Source: UBA10449 sp005883585
GTDB taxonomy: Bacteria > Chloroflexota > Dormibacteria > Dormibacterales > Dormibacteraceae
DNA length: 30,241 nucleotides
Reading direction: 5' to 3'
Assembly (NCBI GenBank): GCA_005883585.1
Contig: VBFD01000013.1
Location: 1 to 30,241, forward strand
Positions within the stretch are counted from its first letter, which is position 1. Each line of letters opens with the position of its first letter. Below the pieces are notes generated by a model that saw nothing but the letters and a program-made list of their open reading frames with translations, was not told the DNA's origin and searched no databases. Position numbers and translations under genes: made by a program. Below, piece after piece: positions 7,120-13,255 of the stretch.

Positions 7120-8784
7120 TTACGGCTGCGAGGCCTCGAACTGCGCGAGCAAGGCTTGATTGGCGGGGTCGAATCGGTTGAGCTCGACGGCTTTGCGCGC
7201 TGCCTCTTTACCCTCGGCGACGCGGCCCAGGCTGCGATCGGCCAGGGCGAGGTTCCTGTACACGAGCGGATTGTAGGTGCCGAGTGCCGTCGCATCGTCA
7301 TATGCGTCACGCGCGAGCGCCCAGTCCTGGCGCTCGAACGCGAGGTTGCCGACCTCGACGGCATAAACGCTCTCACGCGGCCAGAGCCTCCTCGCCTCCT
7401 GGGCGGGGGCGAGGGCGTCGCGGTTCCTCCCGGCGAAGTCCGCACTTACCGCCTCGAGCACGCGAGCGTCGGCCAGGAACGGGAGACCAGTGCCGACGAC
7501 GGCGAGTGCCAGCACGAAGGTGACGATCGATGCAGCCGCCGCCGCGGGCCGGCCGCTGGTCCACGCGATCACCGCCACGTTGCGTGTGGCTCCCCAGATC
7601 TCCATGGCCGCGGCGGCGAAGAGCCAGAAAGGAAAGGCGGCGGCGAGGGCGGAGAAGTTGACCTGGAGGGTCGCGGTGTAGCCCAGCCACCCCGCAAACA
7701 GGGCGAACCCGCCGACGTTCCTGCGCCCTCGCCAGAACGCCCGCATGAATGCGGCCACGATCAGGAGATACGCGGCCAGGCCCACAAGACCCTGGGTCGC
7801 CGCGACCTGCAGTGTCTCGGCATGGGCCTTGTCCCACTGCTGATGGAGGTCCGTGGCCTCGAAGCGCGGGAACACCAGGCCAAAGTTGTCAGGCCCGTAT
7901 CCAAACAAAGGTTGGCTGGCGATGAGGCGAAGGCTGTCCAACCAGACAGCCGGCCGGTCGCCAAACTCGCCGAGGTCGGCGCGCTGGGGCTGGAGGCCGC
8001 CGGTCTGGGCTAGAAGGGCGATGGCGGCAGCCAGGACGACGACCCCGGCGGCGCCGGCGATCGCGATTCGAAGCCCAGGACCCCTCACGCCGGCGGCGAC
8101 CACGATCGCCGCCAGCGCCACGCCGACCCAGGCGCTCCGGCTGAAGCTGAGGAAAAGGGCGAGGCCGTAAATGGCGAGGGCGTTCAAGGCGAGGAGCCGC
8201 GCCGCCCACGACCTCGCCGCCGCCACCTCGCCGTACGCGAGAGGGCAGAGCAGGGCCAGAAACGCGCCCAGCACGTTCTTCTGGCCGAGGGTGCCCGCGG
8301 CCGGAACGAAGACGCCTTGCTGCAGCGAGTCGGAAACCGATTGGACGATAGCGATGGCGGCCACGACGTAGCCGGCGGCCATCAGCACCCGGAGCAGCGT
8401 CCGGCCATCGCCGGGGCCCCGTAGCCCCTGAACCCCGAGCCAGAACAACGCGGCGTAGGTGAGGATCGTCAGCAGGCCGTCGTAGCGGGAGTAGATGCCG
8501 AAGACGGCGACGTTCTGGTTGTAGGCGAGAAGGGTGGAGAGCCCCGCCGACGCGAGGAAGAGGACGAGCGGCACGTCGAGTGGAGTCCTCTTGATCACCA
8601 GCGACTTCGAGACGAGCGTCCGAAAAACGAACAGGAAAAGCATGCCGATGACGAGCAGCCTGGCGACCAGCAGCTTGGGGACGATGTAACGGTCGTAGGT
8701 GCCCCACCAATAGGCCAGCGGGAGGGCGAACAGGCCGGCGCGGAGGTACCAACGCTCCACGCCGGCCAGCCGACCCGAGGTCAC
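7120..8784 (-). CDS. O-antigen ligase/polymerase-like (Wzy_C) membrane protein with C-terminal TPR region
   Basis: This 554-aa polytopic inner-membrane protein has about 12 hydrophobic helices in residues 13-435, then a soluble tail. The segment VWLDSLRLIASQPLFGYG, in the long periplasmic loop near residue 275-295, is the Wzy_C hallmark (R/W…PLFGxG) of O-antigen ligases and polymerases, which join or extend lipid-linked glycans. The tail (about 445-554) holds TPR-like helical pairs (SVYAVEVGNLAFERQDWALA; NPLVYRNLALADRSLGRVAE), a common fusion in Gram-positive-type and Chloroflexi-type family members. The GTG start at 8784 has TACACT 7 nt upstream, suggesting a leaderless transcript. The downstream partner is the secreted proline-rich protein. 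Likely role is surface polysaccharide assembly or glycosylation; substrate unknown. Confidence 0.83.
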   Translation of the reverse strand: MTSGRLAGVERWYLRAGLFALPLAYWWGTYDRYIVPKLLVARLLVIGMLFLFVFRTLVSKSLVIKRTPLDVPLVLFLASAGLSTLLAYNQNVAVFGIYSRYDGLLTILTYAALFWLGVQGLRGPGDGRTLLRVLMAAGYVVAAIAIVQSVSDSLQQGVFVPAAGTLGQKNVLGAFLALLCPLAYGEVAAARSWAARLLALNALAIYGLALFLSFSRSAWVGVALAAIVVAAGVRGPGLRIAIAGAAGVVVLAAAIALLAQTGGLQPQRADLGEFGDRPAVWLDSLRLIASQPLFGYGPDNFGLVFPRFEATDLHQQWDKAHAETLQVAATQGLVGLAAYLLIVAAFMRAFWRGRRNVGGFALFAGWLGYTATLQVNFSALAAAFPFWLFAAAAMEIWGATRNVAVIAWTSGRPAAAAASIVTFVLALAVVGTGLPFLADARVLEAVSADFAGRNRDALAPAQEARRLWPRESVYAVEVGNLAFERQDWALARDAYDDATALGTYNPLVYRNLALADRSLGRVAEGKEAARKAVELNRFDPANQALLAQFEASQP

Positions 8785-8791
8785 CTCGGAG

Positions 8792-8797
8792 AGTGTA
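8792..8797 (-). promoter_or_regulatory. Putative -10 box, leaderless start of the Wzy-like gene
   Basis: On the minus strand TACACT ends 7 nt before the GTG at 8784, matching the TAnnnT leaderless arrangement. No Shine-Dalgarno sequence is seen. Confidence 0.45.
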
Positions 8798-8820
8798 TTA
8801 GCGGGGGTTCACTGCGATCG

Positions 8821-9249
8821 TCAGGTTCTGGCCGCCGGTGAGCGCATCAGGCCGAGCGCCTGCATCATGCCCAGCTGGTCGGCTACTCCCCAGTGCTCGA
8901 CCATCTTGCCATTCTCGAATCGAGCGACGTCGATCACGTCGATGAACGCCGTCTTCCCGGTCGGGGGCTGGCCCGCGAAGCTGCCGACATTCGTGCCGCC
9001 GCCGCGCTGGCGCGCCCAGACCTTGTCGCCCACGGCGACCAGCTCGTCGATCGTGATGTGGAAGTCCGCGAACACGCTCCGCAAGTACTTGATGGTGTTC
9101 TTGGCGCCCTCGGTCCCGTCGCCCCCGCCGCCGCGCTGGTGCTCGAGCGCCCCCGCCGCGACGATCTCGTCGCAGACCGCCAGGTTGCCCTGGTTGAAGC
9201 CTTCCTCGATCAAACGGCGATAGATCGCCTCGTTGGTGCTGGTCGACAT
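8821..9249 (-). CDS. SnoaL-like / ester cyclase family protein
   Basis: This 142-aa protein has the NTF2-like alpha+beta layout of the SnoaL-like polyketide cyclase/ester cyclase family. Features are a helical start (NEAIYRRLIEEGFNQGNL), then IVAAGALEH, FADFHITIDELVAVGDKVWAR, the loop with PPTGKTAFIDVIDVARFENGKMVEHWGVAD, and a short tail. Members hydrolyse, cyclise or bind small molecules; many are uncharacterised. The ATG at 9249 is well supported by a strong Shine-Dalgarno sequence 6 nt upstream. It is divergent from a TetR regulator with an inverted repeat between them, so it is probably that repressor's target. The true substrate is unknown. Confidence 0.82.
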   Translation of the reverse strand: MSTSTNEAIYRRLIEEGFNQGNLAVCDEIVAAGALEHQRGGGGDGTEGAKNTIKYLRSVFADFHITIDELVAVGDKVWARQRGGGTNVGSFAGQPPTGKTAFIDVIDVARFENGKMVEHWGVADQLGMMQALGLMRSPAART

Positions 9250-9255
9250 GATCCG

Positions 9256-9264
9256 TCCCTCCTT
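9256..9264 (-). promoter_or_regulatory. Strong ribosome binding site of the SnoaL-like gene
   Basis: On the minus strand AAGGAGGGA lies 6 nt before the ATG at 9249. It fixes that start and rules out the longer open frame reaching 9396. It contrasts with the many starts here that lack a Shine-Dalgarno sequence. Confidence 0.8.
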
Positions 9265-9270
9265 GCAATT

Positions 9271-9291
9271 CATCCGAGGAATACTCGGATG
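9271..9291. promoter_or_regulatory. Probable TetR operator (perfect inverted repeat)
   Basis: CATCCGAG (9271-9278) and CTCGGATG (9284-9291) are exact reverse complements separated by GAATA. The 21-bp palindrome lies between the divergent SnoaL-like and TetR genes, 13 bases before the TetR -10-like box and just upstream of the SnoaL ribosome binding site. Size, symmetry and position fit a TetR-family operator controlling both genes. Confidence 0.72.
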
Positions 9292-9304
9292 ACTAGTGGG
9301 ATGG

Positions 9305-9310
9305 TAGGAT
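9305..9310 (+). promoter_or_regulatory. Putative -10 box of the TetR gene
   Basis: TAGGAT ends 6 nt before the GTG at 9317, consistent with a leaderless transcript. The operator at 9271-9291 covers the expected -35 area, so autorepression is likely. Confidence 0.45.
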
Positions 9311-9316
9311 GAAACC

Positions 9317-9964
9317 GTGGCGAATGTCAAGGGGCAGCGCCGTCGGTATGACTCGGCGCTCCGCCAGGAGCAGGCGCGGCAGACGCGCGCTCGCATCCTG
9401 GATGCGGCGCAGAAGCTGTTCTCGGAGCGGGGCTACGCCAGCACCTCGATGGAAGCAATCGCAAAGGGCGCCGGCGTGGCGACGGACACGGTCTATGCGA
9501 GCTTTCGCACCAAGCCTGGATTGCTCCACAAGCTGCTCGACGTCCGGGTCGGAGGAGACGACGAGCCGGTGGGCCTACTCGATCGCGAGGGACCCCAGGC
9601 GGTGCGCCGCGAACCGGGCCAGCGGCGGCAGATCGAGGCTTTTGCCAGCGACGTGACCTCGATCCAGGATCGGGCCCGGCCGGTCGACGACATCATCCGG
9701 GGGGCGGCCGCGGTCGACCAGGAGATCGCCGCGTTCCGAACACGAATGCACGAAGCTCGCCTGGCCAACATGCGCCAGTTCGCGTCCTGGGTCGCGTCCA
9801 AAGGGCCTCTGCGCGACGGGATCAGCGTCGACGAGGCCGCTACCATCATCTGGACGCTCGCCAGCCCGGAGGTGCACAGGCTGCTCAGGGCTGAGCGGGG
9901 CTGGACGGCCGAGCGATACAGAAACTGGTTGGCCACGACGCTGACCAGAACATTGCTGCCGTGA
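9317..9964 (+). CDS. TetR family transcriptional regulator
   Basis: This 215-aa one-domain-plus-ligand-domain repressor has the classical TetR N-terminus at about residues 21-67: ARILDAAQKLFSERGYASTS, then MEAIAKGAGVATDTVYASFRTKPGLL, which carries the helix-turn-helix. The C-terminal helical part (70-215) is the variable ligand-binding and dimer region. The GTG at 9317 is chosen over upstream frames because of the -10-like box 6 nt before it and the usual basic leader (KGQRRRYDSALRQEQ). It is divergent from the SnoaL-like gene across a 21-bp palindrome, so it most likely represses that gene and itself. The inducing ligand is unknown. Confidence 0.92.
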   Translation: MANVKGQRRRYDSALRQEQARQTRARILDAAQKLFSERGYASTSMEAIAKGAGVATDTVYASFRTKPGLLHKLLDVRVGGDDEPVGLLDREGPQAVRREPGQRRQIEAFASDVTSIQDRARPVDDIIRGAAAVDQEIAAFRTRMHEARLANMRQFASWVASKGPLRDGISVDEAATIIWTLASPEVHRLLRAERGWTAERYRNWLATTLTRTLLP

Positions 9965-9986
9965 GAGTCTTCGCCGATCGCTCTGG

Positions 9987-9992
9987 TACTAT
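9987..9992 (+). promoter_or_regulatory. Putative -10 box upstream of rpmG
   Basis: TACTAT lies between the TetR stop and the terminator-like hairpin. Transcription would start near 9999, at the base of that hairpin, giving a leader of about 50 nt before rpmG. No good -35 is seen at 16-18 bp. Confidence 0.35.
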
Positions 9993-9999
9993 TGACAGC

Positions 10000-10026
10000 G
10001 CCTGGGAAACCTAGGCTTTTTTATTT
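10000..10026 (+). terminator. Intrinsic terminator between tetR and rpmG
   Basis: GCCTGGG (10000-10006), AAA loop and CCTAGGC (10010-10016) form a 7-bp stem with one G-T pair, followed by six Ts and ATTT. It closes the TetR transcript. It lies only 23 bases before rpmG, so it could alternatively act as a 5' attenuator of the rpmG-secE-nusG transcript. Confidence 0.8.
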
Positions 10027-10049
10027 CAGCCCCAACCAAAGAGCCAACT

Positions 10050-10199
10050 ATGGAAGACATCATCACCCTCGCCTGCACCGTCTGCAAAAGGCGCAACTAC
10101 ACCACCGTGAAGAACAAGAGGAACGATCCAGACCGCCTGGAGCTGACCAAGTACTGCAAGTGGGACCGTAAGCACACACTGCACAGGGAGACCAAGTAG
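10050..10199 (+). CDS. rpmG: 50S ribosomal protein L33
   Basis: This 49-aa small ribosomal protein of the large subunit is recognised by TLACTVCKRRNY, KNKRNDPDRLELTKYC and the ending HTLHRETK. Standard zinc-binding L33 carries two CxxC pairs. Here the first is intact (Cys9, Cys12), but the second reads Cys36-Lys-Trp-Asp39, so the fourth Cys is replaced by Asp. Zinc could still be held by three Cys plus Asp, or binding may be lost. The gene precedes secE by 4 bases, the usual rpmG-secE-nusG order. No tRNA-Trp or tuf gene lies immediately upstream. Confidence 0.95.
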   Translation: MEDIITLACTVCKRRNYTTVKNKRNDPDRLELTKYCKWDRKHTLHRETK

Positions 10200-10203
10200 A
10201 CCG

Positions 10204-10434
10204 ATGGCCGTAACCGCTCGCAAGCGCACCGAACCGACCGCCGAAGGTGGCATCGGTCGTTTTCTGCGCGAGGTTTTCGACGAGCTGCGCAAGGTCGTCT
10301 GGCCGACCTGGGGTGAGCTTTACCGCTACACGCTGGTGGTGATCTTCACCGTCATCGTGCTCGGCATCTTCATCGGCGGAACGGACTACCTGCTCGGCGA
10401 GGTCGCGCGCCGGTTCATCTATGGAGCCCACTGA
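10204..10434 (+). CDS. secE: Preprotein translocase subunit SecE
   Basis: This 76-aa single-membrane-span SecE clamps SecY in the SecYEG protein-export channel. The conserved amphipathic helix FLREVFDELRKVVWPTWGEL (residues 20-39) is followed by one membrane helix at about 42-64 (YTLVVIFTVIVLGIFIGG). The length is that of the short bacterial form. The start ATG lies 4 bases after rpmG, and the stop TGA overlaps the nusG ATG, so translation is coupled. Confidence 0.95.
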   Translation: MAVTARKRTEPTAEGGIGRFLREVFDELRKVVWPTWGELYRYTLVVIFTVIVLGIFIGGTDYLLGEVARRFIYGAH

Positions 10435-11000
10435 TGGCTGTAGAAAGAACGACCCCGACCCCGACGCCCGAGCAGGAGGCCCAGTGGTACGTGGTCCACG
10501 CCTACTCAGGCCATGAGGAGAAGGTCAAGAAGAACCTCGAAAAGAGGATCGAGTCCATGGACATGCAGGACAAGATCCTTCAGGTGCTCGTCCCCATGGA
10601 AGACGAGATCGAGATCAAGGACGGCAAGCGCCGCCACGTCCAGAAGCGCATCTTCCCCGGTTACATCCTCGTCCGCATGGTCATGTCGAACGATTCGTGG
10701 TTCGTGGTTCGCAACACGCCGGGCGTGACGTCCTTCGTCGGCTCCGCCAACAGCCCGGTGCCGCTTCAAGAGAAAGAGGTCCGGGCGATCCAGAAGCAGA
10801 TGAAGCAGGAAGCGCCGAAGATTCGCGTCGAGTTCCAGGTCGGCGAGTCGGTGCGAGTGGTCGACGGGCCGTTCACCGACTTCCATGGCAAGGTCGACGA
10901 GATCAACCCCGAGAAGGGCAAGCTCAAGGTGCTGGTCAACATGTTCGGGCGCGAGACGCCGGTCGAGCTCGACCTGCTTCAAGTCGAGAAGGTCCACTAG
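10434..11000 (+). CDS. nusG: Transcription termination/antitermination factor NusG
   Basis: NusG binds RNA polymerase through its NGN domain and links it to ribosome or Rho through its KOW domain. The 188 aa show the NGN domain at about 18-125 (QWYVVHAYSGHEEKV; RRHVQKRIFPGYILVRM; VRNTPGVTSFVG) and the KOW domain at about 135-185 (GESVRVVDGPFTDFHGKV; VNMFGRETPVELD). No insertion is present between the domains. The ATG overlaps the secE stop by one base, and rplK follows after 5 bases. Confidence 0.97.
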   Translation: MAVERTTPTPTPEQEAQWYVVHAYSGHEEKVKKNLEKRIESMDMQDKILQVLVPMEDEIEIKDGKRRHVQKRIFPGYILVRMVMSNDSWFVVRNTPGVTSFVGSANSPVPLQEKEVRAIQKQMKQEAPKIRVEFQVGESVRVVDGPFTDFHGKVDEINPEKGKLKVLVNMFGRETPVELDLLQVEKVH

Positions 11001-11005
11001 GTCAC

Positions 11006-11434
11006 ATGGGCAAGAAGAAGGTCCGCGCGATCCTAAAGCTCGAGCTACAAGCGGGCCGCGCCACGCCGGCCCCGCCGGTGGGCACGGCGCTCGGCCCGCA
11101 CGGCATCAACATCATGGAGTTCACGAAGGCCTACAACGAGCGCACGCAGGCCCAGGCCGGCGACGTCGTTCCGGCCGAGATCACGATCTTCGAAGACCGA
11201 TCCTTCACATTCGTCCTCAAGACCCCGCCGACCGTGAACCTGCTCAAGCGGGCGGCGGGCGTGGAGAAGGGCTCGGCGAAGCCGAACCGAGAGAAGATCG
11301 GCCGCGTCACCAGGCAGCAGATCCGGACCATCGTCGAGACGAAGCGCAAGGACCTCAACGCGTACGAGACCGAGGCCGCCATGAAGATGATCGAGGGCAC
11401 CGCCCGGTCGATGGGCCTGGAGGTTCTCGAGTAG
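11006..11434 (+). CDS. rplK: 50S ribosomal protein L11
   Basis: This 142-aa L11 forms the GTPase-associated centre with 23S rRNA. The N-terminal domain has PAPPVGTALGPHGINIMEF (22-40), and the C-terminal rRNA-binding domain contains FTFVLKTPPTVNLLKRAAG and ends near ARSMGLEVLE. It starts at ATG 11006, and the ribosome-binding purines lie within the end of nusG. Its stop TAG shares a base with the GTG start of rplA, giving tight coupling. Confidence 0.97.
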   Translation: MGKKKVRAILKLELQAGRATPAPPVGTALGPHGINIMEFTKAYNERTQAQAGDVVPAEITIFEDRSFTFVLKTPPTVNLLKRAAGVEKGSAKPNREKIGRVTRQQIRTIVETKRKDLNAYETEAAMKMIEGTARSMGLEVLE

Positions 11435-12165
11435 TGTCGAAGCGTCACGGAAAGAAATACGTCGAGGCGGCCAAGAAGGTCGAAGCCGCGGTGGCTGCCA
11501 ACGGCAACGGCGGGCTGACACCCGAACAAGCCGTGGCGCTGGCCAAGGACACGTCCATCTCCAAGTTCGACGCCACCGTGGAGGCGCACATTCGCCTCGG
11601 AGTCGATCCTCGGCATGCGGAGCAGATGGTGCGCGGGTCGGTCGTGCTGCCCAACGGGACGGGGAAGAAAGTGCGCGTCGCTGTCTTCGCGGTCGGCGAT
11701 CGAGCTCGCGAGGCGCAAGAAGCAGGCGCGGACTTCGTCGGCGGTGAGGACCTCGTCAAGAGGGTGTCCGACGGCTGGACCGATTTCGACGCCGCGGTCG
11801 CGACGCCGGACATGATGTCGCGCGTCGGTCCGTTGGGCAAGATCCTCGGTCCCCGTGGTTTGATGCCCAACCCCAAGTCGGGCACCGTGACCCAGGACGT
11901 AGCGCGAGCCGTGCGCGAGGTCAAGGGCGGCAAGGTCGAGTTTCGTACCGACAAGTTCGGCATCGTCCATGCGCCCATCGGCAAGGTTTCGTTCGACTCC
12001 AGCCAGCTGCACCAGAACCTCACAGCCCTCGTCGACGCGCTGATCCGCAACAAGCCGTCGTCTTCGAAAGGCCAGTACCTGCGCACGTTCTACCTGGCGG
12101 CGACGCAAGGGCCGTCGGTTCCGGTCGACGTCAAGGAAGCAGCGAAGCTCCACACGTCGTCCTAG
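11434..12165 (+). CDS. rplA: 50S ribosomal protein L1
   Basis: This 243-aa L1 binds 23S rRNA at the L1 stalk and in many bacteria also represses its own rplK-rplA mRNA. Hallmarks are HIRLGVDPRHAEQMVRGSVV, LPNGTGKKVRVAVFAVGD, the signature segment MMSRVGPLGKILGPRGLMPN, and GKVEFRTDKFGIVHAPIGKVSF. The GTG start overlaps the rplK stop by one base. The gene is followed by 147 bases containing a promoter and the L10 leader rather than by immediate continuation. Confidence 0.97.
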   Translation: MSKRHGKKYVEAAKKVEAAVAANGNGGLTPEQAVALAKDTSISKFDATVEAHIRLGVDPRHAEQMVRGSVVLPNGTGKKVRVAVFAVGDRAREAQEAGADFVGGEDLVKRVSDGWTDFDAAVATPDMMSRVGPLGKILGPRGLMPNPKSGTVTQDVARAVREVKGGKVEFRTDKFGIVHAPIGKVSFDSSQLHQNLTALVDALIRNKPSSSKGQYLRTFYLAATQGPSVPVDVKEAAKLHTSS

Positions 12166-12178
12166 TCCGGCTTCTTCG

Positions 12179-12184
12179 TATAAT
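12179..12184 (+). promoter_or_regulatory. Internal promoter -10 box for rplJ-rplL
   Basis: A perfect TATAAT lies 14 bases after the rplA stop, placing transcription start near 12191, exactly where the L10 leader structure begins. No clear -35 is present at 16-18 bp. Position and the perfect hexamer support a separate rplJL promoter. Confidence 0.6.
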
Positions 12185-12190
12185 TCGCGA

Positions 12191-12303
12191 TCTGCCCTAG
12201 ACCGTAGGTGCCGGCCATCGTGCCGGCTTAATTTCCTGCCGAGGCGATAAGAAGTGAAGGACGCTTTGATCCTTCCTGCCTTGGCTTGTTGCGGGCGGGG
12301 AGG
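12191..12303 (+). promoter_or_regulatory. L10 ribosomal protein leader (rplJ autoregulatory RNA)
   Basis: The stretch carries the typical L10 leader core: CTAGACCGTAGGTG (12198-12211), a GCCGGC stem (12210-12215 with 12222-12227), then TTAATTTCCTGCCGAGG (12228-12244). Such leaders are bound by L10 or the L10-L12 complex, which represses rplJL. Downstream, GAAGGA (12256-12261) can pair with TCCTTC (12270-12275). Alternatively CCTGCC (12275-12280) can pair with GGCGGG (12294-12299), covering part of the rplJ ribosome binding site GGGGAGG (12297-12303). Confidence 0.8.
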
Positions 12304-12312
12304 ATTTTTCTT

Positions 12313-12846
12313 TTGCCGAGAGCCAGGAAAGAACAGAAGGCGGAGCAGGTCGAGCTGCTCACGGAGAAGCTGAAGAAGGCCAAGGTGGCGGTGCTCACCG
12401 ACTACCGAGGCTTGAAGGTCAGCCAGATCCAGGAGCTGCGTGGAAAACTTCGCACCGGTGGCGTCGAGTACCGCGTGGTGAAGAACACGCTGGCGCGACG
12501 CGCAGCGGACGCTGCCGGCTACAAGGACCTCGAGTCACAGCTCAAGGGCCCGGTCGCGATCGCGTTCGGGAATGACGACCTCAGCCTCCCGCCACGGCTC
12601 ATCAACGAGTTCGTCCGCACCACGCGGCTGAAGCTCGAGGTGGTGGGCGGTCTCGTCGAAGGGCGCGTCTTCAATCGCGACCAGATCAAGCAGCTGGCGG
12701 ATCTGCCATCGCGCGAAGTTCTGCTCGCCCAGCTGTTGGGCACGCTTCAGTCTCCGGTCGGCCAGCTAGTCGGAATCATGCAAACCCCGCTCCAGCAGCT
12801 GTTGGGCGTGCTGGATGCGTACAAATCGAAATTGGAGGCAGCGTAA
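12313..12846 (+). CDS. rplJ: 50S ribosomal protein L10
   Basis: This 177-aa L10 anchors the L7/L12 stalk to the ribosome. Recognised stretches are RKEQKAEQVELLTEKLKKA, VAVLTDYRGLKVSQIQELR, YRVVKNTLARRAADAAG and the C-terminal helix that binds L12 dimers (VGIMQTPLQQLLGVLDAYKS). The TTG at 12313 is chosen because GGGGAGG (12297-12303) lies 9 nt upstream and it gives the usual N-terminus. A TTG at 12286 would lie upstream of that site. It is expressed from its own promoter and L10 leader; rplL follows after 7 bases. Confidence 0.95.
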   Translation: MPRARKEQKAEQVELLTEKLKKAKVAVLTDYRGLKVSQIQELRGKLRTGGVEYRVVKNTLARRAADAAGYKDLESQLKGPVAIAFGNDDLSLPPRLINEFVRTTRLKLEVVGGLVEGRVFNRDQIKQLADLPSREVLLAQLLGTLQSPVGQLVGIMQTPLQQLLGVLDAYKSKLEAA

Positions 12847-12853
12847 GCAAGCT

Positions 12854-13246
12854 ATGGCAACCAAGCTCACCCCGAAGGATTTCGTAGAGGCGCTGAAGGA
12901 TTGGACGATCCTCGACGTGGTCGAGGCGGTCAAGGCGATCGAAGACGAGTTCGGCATCAAGGCCGCGGCCCCGGTCGCGGTGGCGGCGGCTCCGGCCGCG
13001 GGCTCGTCCGACGGCGCCGCGGCGGAAGAAGAGAAGACGGAGTTCACGGTCAATCTCGCCGCGGTGGGCGAGAGCAAGATCAACGTGATCAAGGCCGTGC
13101 GCGAGCTGACCCAGCTCGGCCTAAAGGAGGCCAAGGACCTGGTCGACGCCGCTCCGAAGCCGGTGCTCGAGAACGTGAGCAAGGCGGACGCGGAGAAGGC
13201 GGTGGCGAGGTTGAAGGAAGCGGGGGCGACCGCCGAGATCAAGTAA
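12854..13246 (+). CDS. rplL: 50S ribosomal protein L7/L12
   Basis: This 130-aa stalk protein recruits translational GTPases. It has an N-terminal dimer domain (LTPKDFVEALKDWTILDVVE), an Ala/Pro-rich hinge (about 45-70), and a C-terminal factor-binding domain (FTVNLAAVGESKINVIKAVR; LGLKEAKDLVDAAPKPV). The ATG at 12854 lies 7 bases after rplJ. GGAGG at 12834-12838 is a rather distant ribosome binding site. The stop lies 9 bases from the stop of the convergent aminotransferase gene, leaving no room for a dedicated terminator. Confidence 0.97.
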   Translation: MATKLTPKDFVEALKDWTILDVVEAVKAIEDEFGIKAAAPVAVAAAPAAGSSDGAAAEEEKTEFTVNLAAVGESKINVIKAVRELTQLGLKEAKDLVDAAPKPVLENVSKADAEKAVARLKEAGATAEIK

Positions 13247-13255
13247 GGGGCGATC

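Noticed and set aside
9992..10017. TTGACA (9992-9997) as a -35 element for rpmG with TAGGCT as -10
   Set aside because: The spacer is only 14 bp, and the proposed -10 is part of the terminator stem.
9965..10203. A tRNA-Trp gene expected near rpmG-secE
   Set aside because: No cloverleaf-like sequence or CCA-type end was found. The gap holds only the promoter-like box and the terminator.
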